Assembly: GCA_049115955.1 (NCBI GenBank)
Contig: JAGDZJ010000008.1
Span: forward strand, 1 to 64,000
Direction of reading: 5' to 3'
Length of the DNA stretch: 64,000 bases
DNA from: Salinispirillum sp049115955
GTDB lineage: Bacteria > Pseudomonadota > Gammaproteobacteria > Pseudomonadales > Natronospirillaceae
The translations under genes were made by a program, and so were the position numbers. Below the pieces are notes generated by a model. That model was not told the origin of the DNA. It ran no database searches and saw only the letters and a program-made list of their open reading frames with translations. This document shows positions 53,082 through 60,271 of this stretch, in pieces; within the stretch, counting starts at the first letter, position 1, and every line of letters starts with the position of its first letter.

Positions 53082-55058
53082 ATGCGTGTATTTCCGACTG
53101 TAACCGCGTGTTTGTTAATTATGGCCAACAGTTCCTACGCCAGTGAGCGTTTGAACCCGTTGGTGGTGACTGGTACCCGGACTGAAAAGAGTGTCGTCGA
53201 ATCACCTGTTAAAGTGGATGTACTCACGCGTGCCGACCTAGAGGCCACGCAGCCGACGACAGTCGCTGAAGCACTGCAGCGTGTGTCGGGCTTGCAACTG
53301 CGCAACATTCACGGTCGCGAAGGGCAGCACGTCAGCTTGCAGGGTATGTCTGGCGATCAGGTGTTGGTGTTGATCGACGGACGTCCCGTAACGGCTTCAA
53401 CTGGCTCCACAGTGAATCTGTCGACTCTGAGCACGCAAAATATTGAGCGCATTGAAATCGTGCGCGGTGCCACATCCGCGCTCTATGGCAGCGACGCCAT
53501 GGGTGGTGTTGTGAACATCATCACCCGCCAGCCTGAACGTCCCGAGTTGGTGTTGCGTTGGCAAGGGCGGAGCTTGGGTGATCACAATACCGACAAAGCC
53601 TTAGCCGGTGTGCTGGCGGAACAGTCATTAGGGGCTTCCCTGAGTTGGCGTGGCGAGCGTTGGTCATCGGGCACCGACCTGACCTATCGTTTAAGCGCTG
53701 GCTCAGACCGCGATGCCGCAAGCTACACCCAGGACACCTTTACGGGGAGCCGCGTGAGTGTGGCACAGAATCTTGGTTACCAATGGGCAGACGGCGCTTT
53801 GCTGTTGGATACCAGCGGGTATTACACCGACTTATATCGTCCGGTTAGCCAAAACGGCACCGCCTTCCATTACACCGATGAAACGCTGCAAGTTGCTGTA
53901 GGAGCCGAGTTGCGCCAGCGTTTTGGTGCATTAGACAGCACGACCCAACTGAAGAGCGAGTGGTTTGACCAAACAACGACGCAGGATGCCGTATTCACCG
54001 ACGCCGTCGAACAGCGGCGTAACGGGGTCATGTACGCCTTGTTTGCCGCCCAACAATGGGACTTACAAGCGGGTGAGCACCTACTGACACTGGGTGCCGA
54101 TTATCGTCTGAATACGCTGGCCCAGACACAAACAAAAGAGGCGCTTGACGGCTCCACCACGACGCAAATTGAAGTTGCCGAGAGAGAACAGCAGTCGGCC
54201 GCTGTTTACATACAAGATGACTTTTTTCTGTCAGATACGCTCGAAGTATTGCCCGGAGTGCGAGCGCAATGGGATGACGGGTTTGGGTTCTTTGCAGCAC
54301 CCAAGTTCAATCTGCGCTGGGATCCAGATGCTCTGCAGCAAGCGGCTTTTGACGGACATGTCCGAGCCGGTGTTGGTGTGGGTTATCGAGTCCCGAACCT
54401 CAAGGAGCGCTATTACTTTTTCGATCATGCGCAGTTCGGGTATCGAGTAGAAGGGAATCCTGATTTAGAGCCAGAGCGCAACCTGTCGTGGCAATTAGGG
54501 CTTAACTTGCAAGGCGAGCGCTGGAGTCTGGACGCCAGTACCTATTTGAATCAGGCGCAACAACTTATTGTCACGGACTTGGACGACGCGCTGACTGCGC
54601 AAGAAGGGCTCGACGTGTATCGCTACCAAAATGTCGAACGTGCTGAATTGATGGGTATGGATATCGAGTTTGCCCGGCAGTTGGGTAGCGCACCGCATCG
54701 ACTGAGCTTTGCCTACAACGGCCTGCGCGCCGTGGACAGCGATACCGAGCTGGCTTTGCCAGGGCGCACGCCACATATGGTCACCGCCAGCATAGACCTG
54801 CGTTTACATAAGCTCTGGCAGTGGCACACCTCGGCGCGCTACCAGAGCAATACATGGTCGGACCGCGAGAACACACTGGAAACTCCAGCGTGGGTCGACC
54901 TGGATACCACTCTGCATTTTACACCCTACGCCCAGTCGCGCTTTTACCTGCGCGGCGTCAATTTGTTGAACCAATTTCAGCCCATTAATGCCGAGCAAGA
55001 CTTGCGTCCGTTAACAGGACGCCAGTGGGTGCTTGGAACCGAACTTAGACTCTTTTAA
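53082..55058 (+). CDS. TonB-dependent heme/hemoglobin receptor
   Basis: 658-aa outer-membrane beta-barrel with a signal peptide (residues 1-20), an early TonB-box-like stretch (LNPLVVTGTRTEKS), a plug domain (about 30-145; VLIDGRPV, IERIEIVRGATSALYGSDAMGGVVNIIT) and a barrel ending in LRLF, a terminal aromatic as expected for BAM recognition. Heme as substrate is inferred from the divergent hmuSTUV and the downstream HmuY-like lipoprotein. Fur box 80 bp upstream. Confidence 0.9.
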   Translation: MRVFPTVTACLLIMANSSYASERLNPLVVTGTRTEKSVVESPVKVDVLTRADLEATQPTTVAEALQRVSGLQLRNIHGREGQHVSLQGMSGDQVLVLIDGRPVTASTGSTVNLSTLSTQNIERIEIVRGATSALYGSDAMGGVVNIITRQPERPELVLRWQGRSLGDHNTDKALAGVLAEQSLGASLSWRGERWSSGTDLTYRLSAGSDRDAASYTQDTFTGSRVSVAQNLGYQWADGALLLDTSGYYTDLYRPVSQNGTAFHYTDETLQVAVGAELRQRFGALDSTTQLKSEWFDQTTTQDAVFTDAVEQRRNGVMYALFAAQQWDLQAGEHLLTLGADYRLNTLAQTQTKEALDGSTTTQIEVAEREQQSAAVYIQDDFFLSDTLEVLPGVRAQWDDGFGFFAAPKFNLRWDPDALQQAAFDGHVRAGVGVGYRVPNLKERYYFFDHAQFGYRVEGNPDLEPERNLSWQLGLNLQGERWSLDASTYLNQAQQLIVTDLDDALTAQEGLDVYRYQNVERAELMGMDIEFARQLGSAPHRLSFAYNGLRAVDSDTELALPGRTPHMVTASIDLRLHKLWQWHTSARYQSNTWSDRENTLETPAWVDLDTTLHFTPYAQSRFYLRGVNLLNQFQPINAEQDLRPLTGRQWVLGTELRLF

Positions 55059-55077
55059 GCAAAAGGAAATTCTTACC

Positions 55078-56238
55078 ATGATATTTGATACTCAAACAGC
55101 GCTACGGCTGAGCGGGCTCCTAGTGGTGTGTGTTGGGCTGACGGCGTGTCTACCGGAAGAAGACAGTCCACAACGTAATACGGGTGATGACGATCGTTTT
55201 AGGTCGATTTTGGTCGACGCTTCTGACAACACGACATTTCGCGGCGTGAATCTGGTGACGGGCGAAACGACGAAGGAACTTGACGGTGATGACTGGCACA
55301 TCGCGTTGCGCCGCTACAATGGCGTGCAAATGAACGGTGGCGTGGTCGGCAGCGGGTCTGTCAGTGCCGCATTAGCCGACGAGCAAGAAGCCTTCTATGA
55401 CGGCGCGGGTGATCCGATTGCTAATACCTTTATTAATGCCACACCGGAAATGTACGTGGCGGATCTTGAATACCCTTATGACCCGGTTGATTTGACGTTT
55501 AGCGCCGAAGAGAAAGGCTATGCTTTTGGACTCCCATTCTCCTTTGCAAATTATGGTCGTCCGGGAACCAAGTGGTGGGAGTATAGAACGGCAGATGGAT
55601 TTGTCGTCGGTAATGTCGATGCCAATTGGGTTGTGAAATCTACGGGGGGTAGTCATTTTGCGGTAAAGGTCACTACAGATACTATTTGGCAGACACGTGA
55701 GAGTATTTTTAATGGAATAACCCTAAATGTCGTCACTGCTAATGCAGATGGTGAATTCACCGGTACAGGTTCTACATTGCAAGGCGGGGCTGGTGGTGCC
55801 GCATATTTCGATTTAGATACTGGGGCTGTTGAAAGTAGCATCGCTGATGCTCCTGAATGGGATATCGCATTTATAAAAGAAGGTAGCGACTTGCGCTTGG
55901 AACTTAATGGTGGTGTCACCGCAAACGGTGGCGTGGTAGGTCAAGGTCCATTTACTACCACTGAGGTTGATGCGTTGTCGGTTGATTCTAACTTCGACAG
56001 AGGAAATGTAAGCGACGGCGTAAGTAACATTTTCACGGAAAACGAATGGCTGGTCTATGGCGTAGAGGGCTATGGTACAGGGCATTCATTGGCGCCCAAT
56101 TTCCGCGTGTTCGCAGTTGACCTAGATGGTGACAGCGCTACTACGGATGATATCTATATGGTGCAGGCAGTGAACTATTACCACCCGGATGCTGGCACCA
56201 GTGGCCACATCACATTGAGAGTGCGGCAGCTCGACTGA
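55078..56238 (+). CDS. HmuY family heme-binding lipoprotein with two repeated domains
   Basis: 386 aa; lipoprotein signal with lipobox LTAC, so it is probably anchored on the outer membrane. Two HmuY-like halves are visible: DDWHIALRRYNGVQMNGGVV (from about residue 70) and PEWDIAFIKEGSDLRLELNG followed by TANGGVVGQG (from about 259). Single-domain HmuY is about 200 aa, so this is a tandem form. It should bind heme and hand it to the receptor encoded just upstream. The ATG at 55078 has AAGGAAA upstream. The second half looks more AT-rich than its neighbours. It ends with a one-base overlap with tonB. Confidence 0.82.
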   Translation: MIFDTQTALRLSGLLVVCVGLTACLPEEDSPQRNTGDDDRFRSILVDASDNTTFRGVNLVTGETTKELDGDDWHIALRRYNGVQMNGGVVGSGSVSAALADEQEAFYDGAGDPIANTFINATPEMYVADLEYPYDPVDLTFSAEEKGYAFGLPFSFANYGRPGTKWWEYRTADGFVVGNVDANWVVKSTGGSHFAVKVTTDTIWQTRESIFNGITLNVVTANADGEFTGTGSTLQGGAGGAAYFDLDTGAVESSIADAPEWDIAFIKEGSDLRLELNGGVTANGGVVGQGPFTTTEVDALSVDSNFDRGNVSDGVSNIFTENEWLVYGVEGYGTGHSLAPNFRVFAVDLDGDSATTDDIYMVQAVNYYHPDAGTSGHITLRVRQLD

Positions 56239-57062
56239 TGGATCGACCGATGGACAGCGCAGCCACCCAACCGGGTGGCCGTTCACGCTTAACTTTTGCC
56301 TTGGTGTTTTCCTTGTTGGGGCATGCGTTGGCCATCGGTATGGTCTGGCGCTCGGAAGCGTTGCACGGGTTGGAATTGCCAGCACAGGTGGCTCGCGGCC
56401 CGGAAGTTCACTTGCGGACGGAATCGGTACCGCGTCCCCCTGATCCTGTATTGGCGGAAACGGCGCTTGCCGAGCCTGCTGTGGCGGAAAACACCGTTGC
56501 CGCATTGGCGTCAGATCAGGGTTGGATTTTGGACGACCAAGTACCAGAGGTCGATGAGCCTGATCCAGAGCCCACCGTCGAACCTAATCCTGAGCCCGAG
56601 CCCGAGCCCGAGCCTGTTGTAGCCCCTGAGCCAGAACGGGTGTCAGAAATCGAAACCCCGGCAGATGCAGAAACCGTTCTACCAACCGAGCCGGAACCTG
56701 AATCGGCGTCAGAAACAGAGCAATACGCAGCACTCGAAACCGTCGCCAGTGACGCGTTGGACGAAATAATGGCCGCTTATCGCGCTGAACTGCAACGCGC
56801 CTTACAACGTTTGCAGACGTATCCGCGCCGCGCTCAGAGGCTCAACCTGCAAGGCGTAGCCCATATACGTTTTCACATTGATGCCAGTGCAGGCATCACC
56901 GCATCGGAGTTGGTAGCCTCCAGCGGGCACGCTGTGCTCGACGATGCCGCGCGCACCATGGTGCTGTCGTTGACGGAATTGCCGCACTTTCCGGCTGAAT
57001 TGCAAGCGCAACGGATTCACCAACTGAGTTTTGATGTCCCCATTGAGTACCGGCTGAATTAG
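56238..57062 (+). CDS. tonB: TonB energy transducer
   Basis: 274 aa: cytoplasmic tail, a single membrane helix (about 18-37) with the SxxxH motif S25-L-L-G-H29 needed for ExbB/ExbD coupling, an acidic proline-rich spacer with EPEP repeats (about 110-160, hexamer GAGCCC repeats in DNA) and a C-terminal TonB domain (YPRRAQRLNLQGVAHIRF). It couples the inner-membrane proton gradient to the heme receptor. No exbB or exbD is nearby. Start overlaps the lipoprotein stop (TGATG). Confidence 0.92.
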   Translation: MDRPMDSAATQPGGRSRLTFALVFSLLGHALAIGMVWRSEALHGLELPAQVARGPEVHLRTESVPRPPDPVLAETALAEPAVAENTVAALASDQGWILDDQVPEVDEPDPEPTVEPNPEPEPEPEPVVAPEPERVSEIETPADAETVLPTEPEPESASETEQYAALETVASDALDEIMAAYRAELQRALQRLQTYPRRAQRLNLQGVAHIRFHIDASAGITASELVASSGHAVLDDAARTMVLSLTELPHFPAELQAQRIHQLSFDVPIEYRLN

Positions 57063-57120
57063 TAGCGGAAGTGATCCGATAGGTTATAGTGAGCAGTATT
57101 GCTACCAACTACTTACTACC

Positions 57121-58176
57121 ATGCGGGGACAGATGCGTTTTTTCAGCCATTTGATAACACTGGGCATGACCGCGGCATTGTCGTTGTCTTATGCTCACGC
57201 TTCGGATTTCATCATTTTGCCCGTCGTGGGCAGTCAGCCGGATACCGGTCTGCAACTCGGCGTAGCGACGTTCTGGGAAAGCTCGCCCGAGCCGGACTCA
57301 CTGGCGGCGTCCTTGTTCTTTGTCGGTACTGCGAGCAATCAACAAGCCTTAGCGCTGGGGTTGCGCACGCCAGGCCTGATCGAAGGCACGCAAGATGCGT
57401 TCGATTTTGGTCTTCGCATCAGTCGTTTTCCCAACGAGTTTTACGGCTATCGTGCCAAATACATTGAAGACGGCGAGAAATATGAAGACATGTCGCTCGA
57501 ATTACGTGGCGGTTGGTCCTACCCGCTGAGTGAGCGTTGGCGCGTCGGAGGCGCCTTAGTCGCCGCATGGGCAGATATCGAGTTTGAACAGCCGAACAGT
57601 CCCGACCTGCAAAGCGCGGCTTGGACAGAGGGTGGTCAAGTGCAGGCCGTGGAGTTGTCGCTGACTCGCGATACCCGCGATGAACTGAGTTGGCCGACCC
57701 GCGGTACATTCGTGGATACCACGATGGCATTGGGTCGCTCTGATGACGCTGGAGCCTACTACATTGCCTCGCAAAGTGGCGCTGCGTATTGGCAGTCGCC
57801 CTACAGAGTGATCTTTGCGTTAGGCGGGCAGGTCCAACAGGCATCTGCAGACACCCCGTTTCCTTATATGCCAACATTGAATGGTAGCCAATGGATGCGG
57901 GGTGCAGTGGATGGTCAATACCGACATCGTTCCACCGTTACCACCCAATTGGAAGCGCGTATCCCCATCACGCGTCGTTTCGCTTCGTCGGTGTTTGTGC
58001 ACGCCGGACAAGTGGGTGAGTCGCCCTCCGAATGGCAGGATACCGATCTGAAAACAGGTTTCGGTACCGGCCTTCGCTACTCGATCAGCGACGAGCGCCG
58101 CTTGAACATCCGCATTGACATGGGGTGGGTCGATGGGCGTAGAGGCTTAGTCATCAACTTTGGCGAAGCCTTCTAG
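57121..58176 (+). CDS. Outer-membrane surface antigen (D15/Omp85-like) barrel without POTRA domains
   Basis: 351 aa: signal peptide (cleaved near AHASD) then a beta-barrel whose C-terminal half resembles the bacterial surface antigen domain (ELSLTRDTRDELSWPTRGTFVDTTMAL; TGLRYSISDERRLNIRIDMGW). There is no room for POTRA repeats. The terminal residue is F. Function unknown; 58 bp after tonB, perhaps co-transcribed. MRGQM at 57121 or MRFF at 57133 may be the true start; the latter has GGGG upstream. Confidence 0.78.
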   Translation: MRGQMRFFSHLITLGMTAALSLSYAHASDFIILPVVGSQPDTGLQLGVATFWESSPEPDSLAASLFFVGTASNQQALALGLRTPGLIEGTQDAFDFGLRISRFPNEFYGYRAKYIEDGEKYEDMSLELRGGWSYPLSERWRVGGALVAAWADIEFEQPNSPDLQSAAWTEGGQVQAVELSLTRDTRDELSWPTRGTFVDTTMALGRSDDAGAYYIASQSGAAYWQSPYRVIFALGGQVQQASADTPFPYMPTLNGSQWMRGAVDGQYRHRSTVTTQLEARIPITRRFASSVFVHAGQVGESPSEWQDTDLKTGFGTGLRYSISDERRLNIRIDMGWVDGRRGLVINFGEAF

Positions 58177-58195
58177 CCACCATTCCTCAGTGTAT

Positions 58196-59131
58196 TTAGT
58201 CAAACGGCACCTGCGCACTCTGGCGCAGGTGCTCCAGGGCTTCTTGTTCCAGTTGTCGTGCCCGTTCGCGGCTGATGCCCAGTTGGTCAGCGATCTCTCG
58301 GTAGCCGACGCTGTCACGCTGGTTCACACCGTAACGCAGCAATAAAACCTGCCGCAAACGCTCCGGCAATCGACGCAGTATCTCGCCCACCAAGCGTTTG
58401 TTGTCTACGGCTTCTTGTGGCCGTCGAGATTCAGCGTGGTAGGTGTCCAAGTTAATTTGCAGATCGGGGTCATCCAGCGATAAATTGTCGCGGAACAACG
58501 ATGGCATTTCAGACACTTCGCCGTTTTCGATCTGCGTCTTGTGGTCCTGATAGGCCTTAGTCATTGCACTGAGTGGCGTGCGGACGGTCTGCGTCTTTTG
58601 CTTCAACGCCAATAAAATTGCCTGCTCAATCCAGAAATGCGCATAGGTTGAAAAACGATACGCCTTACGTGGGTCGAACAAGTCCACAGCCCGAATCAGG
58701 CCTAAATTGCCTTCCATGATCAGATCACCGTACTCCAGCGAATAATTCGGCCGCCGATGCACCTGACGAATGATCAAGCGTTGATTGTGCAACAGAATGC
58801 GCTGTCGCACCGCGTGAAGTACTTTGTAACGTCTGCGCAGTAGTGGATTGCTCACCAAAGCAGGACGCAAAGTTTCTAGCCAGTGTGCGACGTTGTCTGG
58901 TTCGTTGAACCAAAACGGCTGATCGGCGTGCACCACGGCAAACAGTTGCTCGCGGCAGTGTCGCAAATAACCCGGTTTTGGGTTTTCCTGCCCCTCGTTG
59001 CCGTTGTTCCAGCATTGCAGGCGCACAATGCCGCGCATCAGTGACCACAGAAGGCGCTTCTGTTCTCCGTGTGCCAACGCAGGATAGTCGTTAGCGATGT
59101 TTGAGTACCAGGCAGTGCGATCGTTTTTCAT
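58196..59131 (-). CDS. Alternative sigma-70 family factor (group 3/RpoH-RpoS-like)
   Basis: 311 aa. An atypical N-terminal region (about 1-110) is followed by region 2 (YGDLIMEGNLGLIRAVDLFDP; RFSTYAHFWIEQAI), a region 3-like part, and region 4 with helix-turn-helix YREIADQLGISRERARQLEQEAL. There is no ECF-type brevity and no full primary-sigma region 1. The ATG at 59131 is used; a TTG five codons earlier has AAAGG nearby. It is divergent from a MerR-type regulator, which suggests the two form a regulatory unit. Confidence 0.83.
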   Translation of the reverse strand: MKNDRTAWYSNIANDYPALAHGEQKRLLWSLMRGIVRLQCWNNGNEGQENPKPGYLRHCREQLFAVVHADQPFWFNEPDNVAHWLETLRPALVSNPLLRRRYKVLHAVRQRILLHNQRLIIRQVHRRPNYSLEYGDLIMEGNLGLIRAVDLFDPRKAYRFSTYAHFWIEQAILLALKQKTQTVRTPLSAMTKAYQDHKTQIENGEVSEMPSLFRDNLSLDDPDLQINLDTYHAESRRPQEAVDNKRLVGEILRRLPERLRQVLLLRYGVNQRDSVGYREIADQLGISRERARQLEQEALEHLRQSAQVPFD

Positions 59132-59222
59132 CAGATTCTGAACCAATTACCTTTATAGGTACGTATGAGAAAGGTGCGACAAAAGATCACTTATTTCTCA
59201 TTAATTGGATTGAAACCGAGAC

Positions 59223-60056
59223 ATGGCCGAGACACTCTATTTCAGTATGGCGGAAGCCAGCCGCAGGACCAGTGTAGCGCCTGCCACTTTGCGTAAATGG
59301 GCAGCTCGTTACGACATTGATGCGAGCCATCGTTCGTCGGGCGGCCACCGCCTGTATTCCGAGACAGACCTAGAGCGTCTGCGCTTGGTGTCTCAGCTCA
59401 AAGCGCGTGGCTGGGCGCTAACGGACTTGTCGACCTTAGACGTGGCTGAGCTACGCAGCATGAACCCGTTAGACACCACGGCTGACTTGCCGGGCAGTGT
59501 GTCGTTCTGTGGCGCGCGGGTAGTGAGCGACTTTTCTTCTTGGTTTGGTGAGCGTGCGCGGGTGCTGGAAGAAGTAGATGTGTCGTTGGCGTCCGGGGTG
59601 TTGATTTGGGAAGTAGGTTCGCTCAGCGATCAACACGTTACGCGTGCGCAGCGTCTGACGCGCGCCGGGGTGCCGGTATTGTTGGTGTATCACTATGCGT
59701 TAAACCGCCGTTTGCAGCAATTGGCGGCGCAGGACATTGAGACGGTGTCCGGGCCGCTGACGTGGGCTAGTTTAATGCGTTGGTTGTTGGCGCAGAGCCC
59801 GGAAAGTTCGTTCAGTGACGAGGAGTTGGTGCGTTGGGCCAACACGCAGCCTCAGTTGGAGTGCGAATGTCCGCGCCATGTGGCAACTATTTTGATTCAG
59901 TTAAGGGAGTTTGCAAAATACAGTCAGCAGTGCAGCATTGACAGTCCGGCACAGGGTGAATTGCATCAGCGGTTGTTTCATTGGACGCAGGCGGCACAGC
60001 AGCCGTTAGAGGAAGCGCTGCGCGCGGTGGTGGCGCACGAGAAGGGGCGTGTCTGA
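59223..60056 (+). CDS. MerR-type helix-turn-helix regulator with unassigned C-terminal domain
   Basis: 277 aa. The N-terminal MerR winged helix is MAEASRRTSVAPATLRKWAA with GGHRLYSETDLERLRLV, as in the CarH/LitR/BldC branch. Residues about 95-190 have the size and alternating pattern of a cobalamin-binding-like fold but lack the DxHxxG motif, so cobalamin binding is not expected. The last 60 residues are helical. The gap to the divergent sigma factor (59132-59222) holds the near-palindrome ACCTTTATAGGT and an ACCAATTA/TAATTGG pair, possible operator sites. Confidence 0.75.
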   Translation: MAETLYFSMAEASRRTSVAPATLRKWAARYDIDASHRSSGGHRLYSETDLERLRLVSQLKARGWALTDLSTLDVAELRSMNPLDTTADLPGSVSFCGARVVSDFSSWFGERARVLEEVDVSLASGVLIWEVGSLSDQHVTRAQRLTRAGVPVLLVYHYALNRRLQQLAAQDIETVSGPLTWASLMRWLLAQSPESSFSDEELVRWANTQPQLECECPRHVATILIQLREFAKYSQQCSIDSPAQGELHQRLFHWTQAAQQPLEEALRAVVAHEKGRV

Positions 60057-60080
60057 AAGGACTCATCTCGGAGGGGGTCA

Positions 60081-60170
60081 TCGGGGCTTGGGTCTAGGGC
60101 ACATGCCTCCGGCGCTCCACGGCAGGCCGGGAGTCGCGCCTTGAGGCATGTGCCCTAGACCTAAGCCCGA
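60081..60170. repeat. Conserved-loop hairpin between convergent genes, copy 2
   Basis: A perfect 19-bp stem (60091-60109 with 60143-60161) extends to about 28 bp with one bulge and one G-T pair, around a 33-nt loop. The loop contains GGCGCTC and CGGCAGGCCGG (60120-60130), shared with the element at 27190-27247. It lies between the MerR-type gene and the convergent valS. Confidence 0.7.
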
Positions 60171-60207
60171 AGAGCTTCTCGATGACCTTTATACAGCTTA
60201 AATAGTT

Positions 60208-60259
60208 ATAGGGCGGAAGAGCGCAGCGTCATCCGCCACAAGCACGCTCCACGCCCTAT
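60208..60259. repeat. REP-like element upstream of the valS 3' end
   Basis: Nested inverted repeats: outer ATAGGGCG / CGCCCTAT and inner GGCGGA / TCCGCC. The text GCGGAAGAGCGCAGCG resembles extragenic repeats common in proteobacteria. Only one copy is present in the window. Confidence 0.5.
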
Positions 60260-60271
60260 TTTGCTACGAAT

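Noticed and set aside
56590..56616. Independent microsatellite
   Set aside because: The GAGCCC hexamers code for the EPEP spacer normal in TonB proteins.
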